The notes under the pieces were generated by a model, which made no database searches, had not been told where the DNA came from, and saw only the letters and a list, made by a program, of their open reading frames with translations. From contig CANMGS010000001.1 of NCBI GenBank assembly GCA_947497475.1, forward strand, positions 62,001-126,000: a stretch of DNA of 64,000 bases, written 5' to 3'. Below are positions 51,937 to 61,752 of this stretch, piece after piece. This stretch comes from an uncultured Amylibacter sp. (lineage in GTDB: Bacteria > Pseudomonadota > Alphaproteobacteria > Rhodobacterales > Rhodobacteraceae). Every line of letters starts with the position of its first letter. Position 1 is the first letter of the stretch. The position numbers and the translations under genes were made by a program.

Positions 51937-52488
51937 ATGGCACAAGCTGAAACGCATCACACATTGCCCGCGCCAACATTTGACGATACGCCACATCTGT
52001 TGATCGTAATATCACCTTATTATAAAGATATCGCTGACAATCTGCTGGCAGGTGCAAAAGCTGCTATCACAGCATCAGGCGCTACATATGATGTGGCCGA
52101 AGTCCCTGGCGCTTTAGAAGTGCCAATTGCAATTCGCTTGGCATGCAATTCGGACAAATACCAAGGCTATGTGGCTCTAGGATGCATCATTCGCGGTGAA
52201 ACAACACACTATGAGACCGTCTGCAATGACAGTTCTCGCGGCTTAGCAGAGCTTGGCTTGCAAGGGTTGTGCATCGGTAATGGCATTTTAACAGTTGAAA
52301 ACCGCAAACAAGCCGAAGTGCGCGCAGATCACACAGGACTAAATAAGGGTGGTGGTGCCGCTGAGGCCGCTTTGCACTTGATTAAGCTAAACAATCGCTT
52401 CAATAAGCCCACAAAAGGCATAGGCTTTAAACCAGCTTCCGAGAATATCATTCTTGCGGGCGAAACAGACGGTAATAAAACGGCATGA
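51937..52488 (+). CDS. ribH: 6,7-dimethyl-8-ribityllumazine synthase RibH
   Basis: A 183-residue lumazine synthase: VISPYYKDIADNLLAGAKAA, VAEVPGALEVPIAIRLA, GCIIRGETTHYETVCNDSS and GNGILTVENRKQAEVRA. It makes the lumazine that RibE converts to riboflavin. It starts three bases after ribBX and its stop overlaps the nusB start (ATGA). Confidence 0.95.
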   Translation: MAQAETHHTLPAPTFDDTPHLLIVISPYYKDIADNLLAGAKAAITASGATYDVAEVPGALEVPIAIRLACNSDKYQGYVALGCIIRGETTHYETVCNDSSRGLAELGLQGLCIGNGILTVENRKQAEVRADHTGLNKGGGAAEAALHLIKLNNRFNKPTKGIGFKPASENIILAGETDGNKTA

Positions 52489-52952
52489 CCAAGCCAGACA
52501 GACGATTGATGAAATCAGCATCGCGCCTTTATGCGGTGCAAGCTTTGTTTCAGATGGAAGCAAGCGATGTATCTTTGGATGCTGTGCGCGAAGAGTTCGT
52601 GACACACCGTTTTGGGGCTGAAACCGAAGAAGGTGAATTCCTAGAAGGCAATGTTAATCTGTTTGAAACATTGATCTTTGAAGCTGTGAACAACCAAGCA
52701 AAGATTGACCAAATGACTGACCGCGCACTGGTTGCGAAATGGGCGATTGATCGTATTGACCCAACTCTACGTGCTTTGTTCCGCGCGGCGGGTGCGGAAT
52801 TGGTCGTGGCAAAAACACCGCCTAAAGTGTGTATTTCTGAATTCGTGGATGTAGCCAAAGCATTCTTCCCAGAAGGGCGTGAGCCAAGCTTTGTAAATGC
52901 TGTTTTGGATCACATGGCACGTGAAGTGCAACCAGACGCGTTCACGAAGTGA
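52485..52952 (+). CDS. nusB: Transcription antitermination factor NusB
   Basis: A 155-residue NusB: SASRLYAVQALFQMEASD, VAKWAIDRIDPTLRALFRAA and PPKVCISEFVDVAKAFFPEG. It takes part in rRNA antitermination with NusE. It overlaps ribH by four bases, the common ribH-nusB arrangement. Confidence 0.94.
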   Translation: MTKPDRRLMKSASRLYAVQALFQMEASDVSLDAVREEFVTHRFGAETEEGEFLEGNVNLFETLIFEAVNNQAKIDQMTDRALVAKWAIDRIDPTLRALFRAAGAELVVAKTPPKVCISEFVDVAKAFFPEGREPSFVNAVLDHMAREVQPDAFTK

Positions 52953-53027
52953 TCAAGCAATAGTCATCAAATAAAACCTGTGCTGAGGTGTTTACGTGGT
53001 ATGAACCGCTAAACAAAGGATACCAGC

Positions 53028-53594
53028 ATGCGCTTTATAACATTAATTTTTATGACATTTATCGGCCTAAGCACTGCTGTATTCGCCGAAACCATCAAAT
53101 ATGACTTGGTCAAAGATAAATCCAATGTTGGCTTCACTTATATGTTTGGTCAAAATCCCAATAATGGGCAATTCGTTGATTACGATGCTGATATCGCAAT
53201 CAACTTTGACGTCGCATCCAGAAGTAAAGTGGATGTAACTTTGCGTACAGACACTGCCAAAGCTGGATTTGCTTTTGCAACATCTGCTCTGCGATCAAAA
53301 TCGGTTTTACATGCCAAACAATTCCCGAATATTCGGTTTGTTTCTAAATCCGTACGTGCAGCAGGTAATGGCGCGATTATCAAAGGAGATGTGACCGTTC
53401 GCGGCATTACCAAACCTTTGACATTGAATGCCGTACTTTTGCGTGATCCTGGCACCCAAGCATCAGAGCGCAATGATCTGCGTATGCGGATCACAGGAAA
53501 GCTGAACCGCCATGATTTTGGTGCAAGTGGTTATCCCGACCAGGTTGGTCCAGATTTAGCCATAAGAATTGATGCGCGTATCAAGCGTAAGTAA
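53028..53594 (+). CDS. YceI family periplasmic protein (third of three)
   Basis: A 188-residue YceI protein with a signal peptide (MRFITLIFMTFIGLSTAVFA, cleavage before ETIKY). Barrel strands are YDLVKDKSNVGFTYMFGQNP, DYDADIAINFDVASRSKVDV and GDVTVRGITKPLTLNAVL; it ends in basic IDARIKRK. It lies between nusB and metG on the same strand, as in many Rhodobacterales, so it may be the ancestral copy. Confidence 0.87.
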   Translation: MRFITLIFMTFIGLSTAVFAETIKYDLVKDKSNVGFTYMFGQNPNNGQFVDYDADIAINFDVASRSKVDVTLRTDTAKAGFAFATSALRSKSVLHAKQFPNIRFVSKSVRAAGNGAIIKGDVTVRGITKPLTLNAVLLRDPGTQASERNDLRMRITGKLNRHDFGASGYPDQVGPDLAIRIDARIKRK

Positions 53595-53665
53595 CATACA
53601 GCCATAAAAAGCTGGAGGTTTGGGCGACTCCACGTTAGACCAGCAAAAAACTAGCTGGCTTACTT

Positions 53666-55378
53666 ATGACACGTATACTTATCACATCCGCCCTGCCCTA
53701 TATCAACGGCATTAAACATCTTGGTAATTTAGTTGGCAGCCAATTGCCATCCGACGTTTATGCCCGCTTTAACCGCGCATTGGGTCGTGAAGTGATGTTT
53801 ATCTGTGCAACGGACGAACATGGCACGCCTGCAGAATTGGCGGCAGCTAAGGCTGGTCAAGATGTGGCCGAATATTGTGCGGATATGCATGAAACACAGG
53901 CAAAACTGGCAAAAGGCTTTCGTTTGTCATTTGACCATTACGGCCGCTCATCAAGCCCACAAAATCACAAGTTAACGCAGCATTTTGCAGGTAAGCTTGC
54001 AGAAAATGGTTTGATCGAGGAAGTCAGTGAAAAGCAAGTTTATTCGAACGCAGACGGTCGTTACCTACCTGATCGCTATATTGAAGGCGAATGCCCGAAT
54101 TGTGGTTTCGCTGATGCCCGTGGGGATCAATGCGAAAACTGTACAAAGCAGTTGGATCCAACAGATTTGATCAACCCGCGTTCTGCAATTTCTGGGTCAA
54201 CAGATTTGGAAGTGCGCGAAACCAAGCACTTGTATCTAAAGCAATCCACAATGCGTGATAAGTTAGATGCATGGATTGATGAGAAAAAAGATTGGCCTGT
54301 TCTAACCACATCCATTGCCAAAAAATGGTTGCATGATGGCGATGGCTTACGTGACCGCGGTATCACCCGTGATCTTGATTGGGGTGTACCTGTCAAAAAA
54401 GGCGATCAGGATTGGGACGGCATGGAAGGCAAAGTGTTCTATGTCTGGTTCGACGCCCCTATCGAGTATATCGCAGCCACAGCGGAATGGGCCGAAGCCA
54501 ATGGTTTGGGTGATGATGCATGGGAACGTTGGTGGCGTACTGACAAAGGGGCTGACGATGTGAAATACGTTCAGTTCATGGGCAAGGATAACGTACCATT
54601 CCACACACTGTCCTTCCCATCCACAATTATGGGCTCCAACGAGCCTTGGAAATTGGTCGATTACATCAAATCTTTCAACTACTTAAACTATGATGGTGGT
54701 CAATTCTCTACGTCCAAAGGGCGCGGCGTCTTTATGAACCAAGCCTTGGATATTCTACCATCGGATTACTGGCGTTGGTGGTTGCTAACGCACGTGCCAG
54801 AAAGCTCTGACAGCGAATTCACATGGGATAACTTCCAGCAAACAGTAAACAAAGATTTGGCAGATGTGTTGGGTAATTTCGTATCCCGTGTCACAAAGTT
54901 CTGTCGTGCAAAGTTTGGTGAGGAAGTTCCAGCTGGTGGCTCATATGACGATGCTGAAAATGCTGTAATTGCAGAAATCAACAAACGTTTGGAAACTTAT
55001 AACACCCATATGGAAGCCATGGACATTCGCAAGGCTACATCTGAATTGCGAGCAATTTGGGTTGCTGGCAATGAATACCTACAATCTGCAGAGCCTTGGG
55101 CAAAGTTCAAAACGGATCCTGAAGCAGCAGCTGGTATCGTGCGTTTTGCATTGAACCTGATCCCGCTTTACGCCGTTCTGTCAGAGCCATTTATCCCAGA
55201 TGCAGCCGATACAATGCTGAACGCAATGAACACCAAAGCGGATTGGCCAACAGATGTTGCCGCAGCTTTGAATAGCCTAGAAGCAGGCCACGCGTTCACA
55301 GTTCCAGATGTAATGTTTGCAAAAATCAGCGATGATGCCCGCGACGAGATGGAACAACAGTTCGCTGGGCAATCTTAA
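53666..55378 (+). CDS. metG: Methionyl-tRNA synthetase
   Basis: A 570-residue class I tRNA synthetase. The HIGH-type motif is [10 protein letters not shown], the KMSKS-type motif is FSTSKGRG, and a zinc knuckle [17 protein letters not shown] is inserted in the catalytic domain. The C-terminal helical anticodon domain follows. It charges tRNA-Met. No C-terminal dimer domain is present, as usual for this length. Confidence 0.95.
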   Translation: MTRILITSALPYINGIKHLGNLVGSQLPSDVYARFNRALGREVMFICATDEHGTPAELAAAKAGQDVAEYCADMHETQAKLAKGFRLSFDHYGRSSSPQNHKLTQHFAGKLAENGLIEEVSEKQVYSNADGRYLPDRYIEGECPNCGFADARGDQCENCTKQLDPTDLINPRSAISGSTDLEVRETKHLYLKQSTMRDKLDAWIDEKKDWPVLTTSIAKKWLHDGDGLRDRGITRDLDWGVPVKKGDQDWDGMEGKVFYVWFDAPIEYIAATAEWAEANGLGDDAWERWWRTDKGADDVKYVQFMGKDNVPFHTLSFPSTIMGSNEPWKLVDYIKSFNYLNYDGGQFSTSKGRGVFMNQALDILPSDYWRWWLLTHVPESSDSEFTWDNFQQTVNKDLADVLGNFVSRVTKFCRAKFGEEVPAGGSYDDAENAVIAEINKRLETYNTHMEAMDIRKATSELRAIWVAGNEYLQSAEPWAKFKTDPEAAAGIVRFALNLIPLYAVLSEPFIPDAADTMLNAMNTKADWPTDVAAALNSLEAGHAFTVPDVMFAKISDDARDEMEQQFAGQS

Positions 55379-55443
55379 ATAACCTTGCTAGGCTTCCATT
55401 CTAATTTCGATTTTACCGCCGAATTTATTATGGGAGCCATTTC

Positions 55444-56736
55444 ATGTCTGACGAACCACAACAGGGTTTTGACACCCTCCAAGTCCACGCTGGCACTGCC
55501 GCCGATCCTGCCACTGGTGCACGCCAAGTCCCAATTTACCAATCCACTGGGTTTCAATTTCAAGATGCAGCCCACGCAGCCCGTTTATTTAACCTAGAAG
55601 AAGTTGGTTATATTTATTCGCGCCTGACCAACCCCACAGTTGGTGCATTGCAGAACCGTATTGCAGCCCTTGAAGGTGGTGCAGGCGCTGTTTGTTGCTC
55701 CTCGGGTCACGCTGCACAAATCATGGCCTTATTCCCGTTGATGATGCCAGGATGCAATGTTGTGGCCTCCACACGTCTTTACGGCGGCACAGTCACGCAA
55801 TTTGCCCATACGATCAAACGTTTTGGCTGGTCAGCCAAATTTGTGGATTTCGATGATACAGATGCAGTGGCCGCAGCCATTGATGAAGACACCCGTGCCG
55901 TATTTTGCGAAAGCATTGCAAATCCAGGTGGCTACATCACTGATTTAGATGCAATTTCTGCGATTGCTAACAAAGGTGGTGTTCCGTTAATCGTGGATAA
56001 TACATCTGCAACACCTTACTTGTGCAAACCGATTGAACACGGTGCAACTTTGGTTGTGCATTCCACCACAAAATACCTTACAGGCAATGGTACTGTGACA
56101 GGCGGAGCAGTTGTCGACAGTGGTAAATTTGACTGGTCCGCTTCTGATAAATTCCCATCACTGGCGGCACCAGAAGACGCCTATCACGGTTTGAATTTCC
56201 ACGAAGCTCTTGGCCCAATGGCCTTTACGTTCCATTCCATTGCCATCGGTTTGCGTGATTTAGGCATGACCATGAACCCACAAGGTGCACATTATACATT
56301 GATGGGCATCGAAAGCCTGTCTTTGCGTATGGAAAAACACGTCGCAAACGCGAAAACAGTGTCAGCATGGTTGGAAAACGATCCACGCATCGAAGCCGTG
56401 ACATATGCTGGATTGGAAAGCTCCCCTTACTATGACCGCGTCGAAAAGATATGCCCCAAAGGCGCCGGTGCTTTGTTCACTATATCCGTCAAAGGCGGCT
56501 ATGATGCCTGTGTGAAACTCGTGGATAGCGTGAAACTGTTCAGTCTTGTAGCAAACTTAGGAGATGCGCGGTCTTTGTTGATCCATTCGGCATCCACAAC
56601 ACACCGTCAATTGACACCAGAACAACAAACAGCTGCGGGTGCAGCACCGAACGTTGTGCGCCTCTCTATCGGCATCGAAGATCCTAATGATTTGATTGCA
56701 GATCTAGATCAAGCACTGACAGCAGCAACTGCATAA
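55444..56736 (+). CDS. metY: O-acetylhomoserine aminocarboxypropyltransferase MetY
   Basis: A 430-residue PLP enzyme of the Cys/Met metabolism family: TGFQFQDAAHAARLFNLEE, GYIYSRLTNPTVGALQ, SSGHAAQIMALFP and the PLP lysine in VVHSTTKYLTGNGTVTGG. It makes homocysteine from O-acetylhomoserine and sulfide. A good AGGAG-like GGGAGCC site lies before the ATG. A bidirectional terminator follows. Confidence 0.92.
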   Translation: MSDEPQQGFDTLQVHAGTAADPATGARQVPIYQSTGFQFQDAAHAARLFNLEEVGYIYSRLTNPTVGALQNRIAALEGGAGAVCCSSGHAAQIMALFPLMMPGCNVVASTRLYGGTVTQFAHTIKRFGWSAKFVDFDDTDAVAAAIDEDTRAVFCESIANPGGYITDLDAISAIANKGGVPLIVDNTSATPYLCKPIEHGATLVVHSTTKYLTGNGTVTGGAVVDSGKFDWSASDKFPSLAAPEDAYHGLNFHEALGPMAFTFHSIAIGLRDLGMTMNPQGAHYTLMGIESLSLRMEKHVANAKTVSAWLENDPRIEAVTYAGLESSPYYDRVEKICPKGAGALFTISVKGGYDACVKLVDSVKLFSLVANLGDARSLLIHSASTTHRQLTPEQQTAAGAAPNVVRLSIGIEDPNDLIADLDQALTAATA

Positions 56737-56740
56737 ACAA

Positions 56741-56766
56741 AAAAGGCCGCAGAATTGCGGCCTTTT
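56741..56766. terminator. Bidirectional terminator between metY and the acyl-CoA synthetase
   Basis: AAAAGGCCGC pairs with GCGGCCTTTT around AGAATT. The A/T ends serve both converging genes. Confidence 0.93.
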
Positions 56767-56784
56767 AAACTTACTTATGAAAAC

Positions 56785-58680
56785 TTAATCTGCCCACTCC
56801 CATGGACGGATAAAGCTACCCAATACATTCGTGACATCTGCATCTGATGCCATTGCATCACCCTTATTCAGCTGTGCAACAAGGCCGCGCTTTTTATCCT
56901 CTACCACTTGGGCGACGCGTGCCGTCATACCTGCCTCTTCTAAAGCAGCATCGTAAATACGTGTGATTGCAGACTTTCGCAGATCAGGTTTAAAGATTTT
57001 ACCAACAGCCGTTTTTGGCAATTCATCCAAAATTTCCATATGCTTAGGAACAGCCGCGCGCTCTGGAACATGCTCTTTTGCATAAGCTACCAGCTCATCC
57101 AGAGTAACAGTCGCACCTTCAACCAACTCTACATAAGCACATGGCAACTCACCCGCTTTTGCATCTGGTTGGCCAATTGCGCCAGCAAAGGCCACTTGGT
57201 CATGACCAGCCAAAGCTTCTTCGATGATTGCAGGGTCAATGTTGTGACCGCCACGAATAATCAAATCTTTTGCACGGCCAGTGATATAAACATAACCATC
57301 TTTATCGACACGTCCTAAGTCACCCGTACGTAGATAGTTGCCAGCAAATAGACCATCGTTCTTGCTTGCCTCTGTATATGTTTCACCAACAGCTACGCCG
57401 TAGTTCGCAACACAAATTTCGCCAACTTCATCAACGCCCATTTCAGATGTCACATTACCAGCGTCATCACAGCCGTAAATTTTAACGTCTGTGTATGGCA
57501 ATGGTACCCCAACAGAGCCGATCTTACGCTCACCATCAGCAGGATTACAGGACACCAAACATGTCGCTTCAGACATGCCGTAACCTTCGATAATTTCAAC
57601 GCCTGTTGCAGCTTGGAACCGTTTGAACAATTCGATTGGCAAAGGTGCTGATCCACAGAATGCACCACTTAGCGATGATACATCAGCATCTACTGGACGC
57701 TGCATCAGTGCAGCCGCCGCCGTTGGTACAGTTACCATAAACGTAACATTCCAGCGTTCGATTAGTTTCCAGAAGTTATCAAATACACCATCACCACGAT
57801 AGCCAGCAGGTGTTGGTAGAACCATGTGTGCACCTGACATCAAACAACCTGCCCAGATTGGATAGGCTGCGAATACGTGGAACAATGGTAATGGGCACAA
57901 AATAACATCTTCTGATGTGTACAAAAGCGTTGCACCAATCCAGCCATTATACAAAACACCTGAATGCTTATGCTGCACCACTTTTGGCATACCCGTAGTA
58001 CCACCCGTGTGGAAGTGCGCACAGAAACGATCGCCGTTTTCTTCGAAGTCTAGTTTGTCAGCATTTTGAGATGCCAAAGCGGAATTAAACTCGATAACTT
58101 TCGCAGAATGTTCTGTTGTTACTTTTGGGCGGATCAATGGAACGATCCAGCTTAATGGTGGTGAAAGGTGTGGTAGTAAATCAACTTCTACAATCGTTTC
58201 CACGCATGGGCATTGTGCGACAGCTTCTGCTGCCAATTGTGCCACTTCCGTTTTAGGGAAAGCTTTCATCGTCACCAAAACTTTCGCATTTGCTTCTTTA
58301 AGCAAAGCTGCGATTTGTTCAGGCTCTAATGTTGGGTTAATCGGTGCAACGATACCTGCCGTCATACCACCCATAAGCGTGATCAATGTCTCATGCGATG
58401 TTGGTAGCAAATAAGCAACCACATCGTTTTCACCGATACCTAATGATCTGAATAGGTTCGCACACTGCGTTACGCGTTTCGTCAAATCGGTCCAAGATAG
58501 CGTAACAGCTTTGTCTTTAGGTCCAGACTTCAACTGAAAACTAACAGCATCTCCTGTTGGAAATTTATCGCGTGTCGCACACAACTGTTCATATACGGTT
58601 TCAGTTGACCAGCGATCTTCTACTGGCATTTCACTTTCAAGTGCTTTGATATCAGCAATTGTTTCAAATTTTTGTCTCAT
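56785..58680 (-). CDS. Acyl-CoA synthetase (AMP-forming)
   Basis: A 631-residue adenylate-forming enzyme. The P-loop-like motif is HTGGTTGMPKVVQHKHSG, the second is EGYGMSEATCL, and the C-terminal hinge and lysine are in RTGDLGRVDKDGYVYITGRAK and PKTAVGKIFKPDLR. It activates a carboxylic acid with CoA; chain length is unknown. The start MRQKFETIADI follows GGGAGGAAAT, so the 14-residue longer version is rejected. Confidence 0.9.
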   Translation of the reverse strand: MRQKFETIADIKALESEMPVEDRWSTETVYEQLCATRDKFPTGDAVSFQLKSGPKDKAVTLSWTDLTKRVTQCANLFRSLGIGENDVVAYLLPTSHETLITLMGGMTAGIVAPINPTLEPEQIAALLKEANAKVLVTMKAFPKTEVAQLAAEAVAQCPCVETIVEVDLLPHLSPPLSWIVPLIRPKVTTEHSAKVIEFNSALASQNADKLDFEENGDRFCAHFHTGGTTGMPKVVQHKHSGVLYNGWIGATLLYTSEDVILCPLPLFHVFAAYPIWAGCLMSGAHMVLPTPAGYRGDGVFDNFWKLIERWNVTFMVTVPTAAAALMQRPVDADVSSLSGAFCGSAPLPIELFKRFQAATGVEIIEGYGMSEATCLVSCNPADGERKIGSVGVPLPYTDVKIYGCDDAGNVTSEMGVDEVGEICVANYGVAVGETYTEASKNDGLFAGNYLRTGDLGRVDKDGYVYITGRAKDLIIRGGHNIDPAIIEEALAGHDQVAFAGAIGQPDAKAGELPCAYVELVEGATVTLDELVAYAKEHVPERAAVPKHMEILDELPKTAVGKIFKPDLRKSAITRIYDAALEEAGMTARVAQVVEDKKRGLVAQLNKGDAMASDADVTNVLGSFIRPWEWAD

Positions 58681-58770
58681 ATTTCCTCCCGGTGCCACCG
58701 CTCCCATACGCAGCACGTTCAAACAGAATGCGAGGGAATTGGATTATGTGCAAGAATGACGATACGTCCA

Positions 58771-58800
58771 AAAATAAAAAAAGGGCAGGAAAACCTGCCC
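58771..58800 (-). terminator. Terminator of the LysM/BON gene
   Basis: On the minus strand GGGCAGG-TTTT-CCTGCCC is followed by a T-rich run ending 25 bases after the stop. Confidence 0.92.
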
Positions 58801-58824
58801 TCAATGTAAAAAATGTGAAGAATC

Positions 58825-59244
58825 TTAAGTTGGGATGCGTAATACTTGGCCTGGATAAATTTTGTCCGGGTCGGATAACATTGGTTTATTTGCTTCAAAA
58901 ATCTCCATGTAACGGTTGCCCGCACCCAATGTTTTCGAAGAAATCGCCCAAAGTGTGTCGCCTTTTTCAACTGTGTGGAATGTACCACCACCCCCTGCAT
59001 TGTCTTCAACACCTGCAACGCCTTCAACGTTACCAACGGCTAGAATGACTTTCTCTTTCATCTCTTGGCTGACCGCTTCGCCGCCTACTGTCACTGTGTC
59101 GCCATCCACGCTGATATCCAAACCAGACGCGTCTAAACCCAAATCTGCAATCTCTTTTTGTAAGACGTCAGCATTTGGCTCTGCTGCTTCTGCTGCACCA
59201 AACAATGATTTCCCTGCATTTTTAACAAAACTTAATAGACCCAT
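58825..59244 (-). CDS. BON-LysM protein (Kbp/YgaU-like)
   Basis: A 139-residue protein. Residues about 25-85 form a BON domain (LQKEIADLGLDASGLDISVDG, GGEAVSQEMKEKVILAVGNVEG) and residues about 90-139 a LysM domain (FHTVEKGDTLWAISSKTLG, DPDKIYPGQVLRIPT). This order and size match E. coli Kbp (YgaU), a cytoplasmic potassium-binding protein. It has no signal peptide. Likely a potassium sensor or binder; the role in this organism is inferred. Confidence 0.9.
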   Translation of the reverse strand: MGLLSFVKNAGKSLFGAAEAAEPNADVLQKEIADLGLDASGLDISVDGDTVTVGGEAVSQEMKEKVILAVGNVEGVAGVEDNAGGGGTFHTVEKGDTLWAISSKTLGAGNRYMEIFEANKPMLSDPDKIYPGQVLRIPT

Positions 59245-59346
59245 ATTTACTCTCCTAATCTATATCCCAAGACATTTTTATGCCTCAGCTACAAAGTTGA
59301 GGGCTCCGAACCTTATTTGCAAGAAAATAAACGCAGAAAATACAAC

Positions 59347-61131
59347 TTATTGGGTAAATTGCAGTTTTGCCAAACGCGCATATAGCCCATCTTGGGCAAC
59401 CAATTCATCATGCGTGCCTTGGGCGACAATCTTACCTTCATCCAACACTATAATGCGGTCAGCTTTCTTTACAGTTGCCAAACGGTGCGCCACAATCAAT
59501 GTTGTACGGTCTTTGGAAAGCTCATCCACAGCTTTTTGAACGGCTTGCTCGCTTTCAGCGTCTAGTGCCGACGTAGCCTCATCCAACAGCAATACAGGCG
59601 CATCACGCAATATTGCTCGTGCAATGGCAATGCGCTGCTTTTGGCCACCAGACAGCATAACGCCGCGCTCTCCAACAAAACTATCATATCCTTCAGGAAG
59701 CTTAGTTAGGAAATCATGTGCAGCCGCAGCTTTCGCAGCTTCATACACCTCTGCATCCGTTGCAGAAGGGCGGCCAAAGCGGATATTTTCCAAAGCAGTT
59801 GTGGCAAACACCACAGGATCTTGAGGCACATAAGCCATTTCTTTTCGAAATATATCACGTTGAATGGTTTTGATATCAACATCATCAAAAAAAACAGCGC
59901 CCGAAGCAGGGTCAAAAAAGCGGAGAACCATCTGAAATACAGTCGATTTACCAGCACCAGATGGACCAACAAGAGCAATGGTTTCACCAGCCTTCACAGT
60001 TAGGTTGAAGTCTTCCAACGCTGGCATATCAGGGCGTGATGGGTAGCGAAAGCTAACATTATCGAACCGCAGTTCGCCCTTTACGGGTGATGCCATTTTC
60101 GCCGAAACCTCTGGATCATTTACGGTATCTTCTGCTGTGAACAACTCAACCAAACGTTCGGTTGCCCCCGCAGCTCGCTGCAATTCGCCCCAAATCTCGG
60201 ACAAAGCACCAACAGATCCTGCAACCATGATGGCGTAGATCACAAACTGTGCCAAAGCACCTGGTGACATAACATCAGAACGCACATCGCGTGCGCCCAT
60301 CCATAAAACCCCCAGAACACCTGTAAATACTAAGAAAATGACAATAACTGTCATTAACGCACGTGTGCCAATACGTTTACGCGCCACTTCATATGCTTGT
60401 TCTGTCAGATCAAAAAACCGCAAACGGCTTGGCTTTTCATGCGTAAACGCTTGGACGGTCTGCACAGACAAAAGCGTTTCAGATGCATTGCCAGAGCTTT
60501 CAGCAATGCGATCCTGGTTTTCACGGCTTAAGGCACGCACACGGCGCCCCAATACAAGGATTGGCACCACAACAGCTGGCACAAGAAGTAGAACCAAACT
60601 TGTCAATTTTAATGAAGTAAACAGCATCAAAACCATGCCGCCCAAGAAAATTAAAACATTACGCAATGCGATAGAAACCGAGCTTCCGATCACAGACAAG
60701 ATCAAAGTCGTATCTGTTGTGATCCGAGATAAAACCTCACCCGTCATGACACGTTCAAAAAACTGCGGGCTCATCCCAATCATTTTATCATAAACAGCCA
60801 CACGAATATCAGCTACCACACGTTCGCCAAGACGTGTTACGAAATAATAGCGCAACCCTGTGCCAATCGCCAAAAGCCCAACAATACCAATCGCTGCACC
60901 AAAGTATTGATCCATATGGCTGGCTTCTTCAGCGGAAAATCCATCAATCACCCGTCGTACAGCAAGTGGTAAAATAAGTGATAAGCTGGCCGTTATAACC
61001 AAAGCACAAACTGCCATAAAGGCTAGCAATCTATATGGATAGATGAACGGCATAAGCGCACGTAAACCAGAGATGTTTTTACTCTTTTCGCGCTCGGCGT
61101 CTGCTGGATTTTGTGTGTTTCTGGCAACCAT
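59347..61131 (-). CDS. ABC transporter, fused membrane and ATP-binding domains (exporter type)
   Basis: A 594-residue half-transporter. Six membrane helices fill residues 1-330 (LMPFIYPYRLLAFMAVCALV onward). The nucleotide-binding domain has Walker A GPSGAGKST, signature LSGGQKQRIAIARA, Walker B VLLLDEATSALD and the switch His in IVAHRLATV. It dimerises to export lipid or drug-like substrates (MsbA/multidrug type). Substrate unknown. It is the first of the leftward run before the LysM gene. Confidence 0.92.
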   Translation of the reverse strand: MVARNTQNPADAEREKSKNISGLRALMPFIYPYRLLAFMAVCALVITASLSLILPLAVRRVIDGFSAEEASHMDQYFGAAIGIVGLLAIGTGLRYYFVTRLGERVVADIRVAVYDKMIGMSPQFFERVMTGEVLSRITTDTTLILSVIGSSVSIALRNVLIFLGGMVLMLFTSLKLTSLVLLLVPAVVVPILVLGRRVRALSRENQDRIAESSGNASETLLSVQTVQAFTHEKPSRLRFFDLTEQAYEVARKRIGTRALMTVIVIFLVFTGVLGVLWMGARDVRSDVMSPGALAQFVIYAIMVAGSVGALSEIWGELQRAAGATERLVELFTAEDTVNDPEVSAKMASPVKGELRFDNVSFRYPSRPDMPALEDFNLTVKAGETIALVGPSGAGKSTVFQMVLRFFDPASGAVFFDDVDIKTIQRDIFRKEMAYVPQDPVVFATTALENIRFGRPSATDAEVYEAAKAAAAHDFLTKLPEGYDSFVGERGVMLSGGQKQRIAIARAILRDAPVLLLDEATSALDAESEQAVQKAVDELSKDRTTLIVAHRLATVKKADRIIVLDEGKIVAQGTHDELVAQDGLYARLAKLQFTQ

Positions 61132-61270
61132 ACTTCTGAGTAATCAGCATCCTATCTTTCAGCAAGCCCTAGTTCATAGATGCGTCAAAATGGTGAAAAT
61201 CATCACTGAACTGCTGATTATTCCTCTGTAACGTCAAGATACAACTTAAACGATAGTAGGAGTAATTACG

Positions 61271-61606
61271 ATGACAGATTTACATGACATACATACACCC
61301 CCACCATTGGGTTGGATTGACCGCGACGATCATATTAATCAATTGCTAGAATACGATATAAAATACCGCGAATGGCGCGAAAGATTGGAAGAGTTCGCTA
61401 AAAATTTAAGAGCACAGTTTAACAACCAACTCACACCGTTATCAGTAACTTTCATCGATCAGAAAATTGAGGTTCCAAAAGATTTGCAAATTTGGATGAT
61501 CAAACACGAAACTACGAAGAATGACAAAACATGGGCAGTTCTTCACAAAGCCCTTATATCAAAACTTGAAGAAATGAATAAAAAGGGCGCAAAACAAAAA
61601 GCTTAA
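61271..61606 (+). CDS. Hypothetical protein, unknown function
   Basis: A 111-residue soluble, highly charged protein: MTDLHDIHTPPPLGWIDRDD, then a helical REWRERLEEFAKNLRAQFNN and a Lys-rich C-terminus (KLEEMNKKGAKQKA). AGGAG lies before the ATG. No domain recognised. It is single, followed by the convergent tRNA-Gly gene. Confidence 0.55.
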   Translation: MTDLHDIHTPPPLGWIDRDDHINQLLEYDIKYREWRERLEEFAKNLRAQFNNQLTPLSVTFIDQKIEVPKDLQIWMIKHETTKNDKTWAVLHKALISKLEEMNKKGAKQKA

Positions 61607-61625
61607 TTTTTCTAGGAAGGTTTGG

Positions 61626-61696
<71 letters not shown>

Positions 61697-61752
61697 GTGT
61701 TATGGCCTTATTACGCAAGAACACGAAGGGGATGCAAGAGCGAAATCAAATT

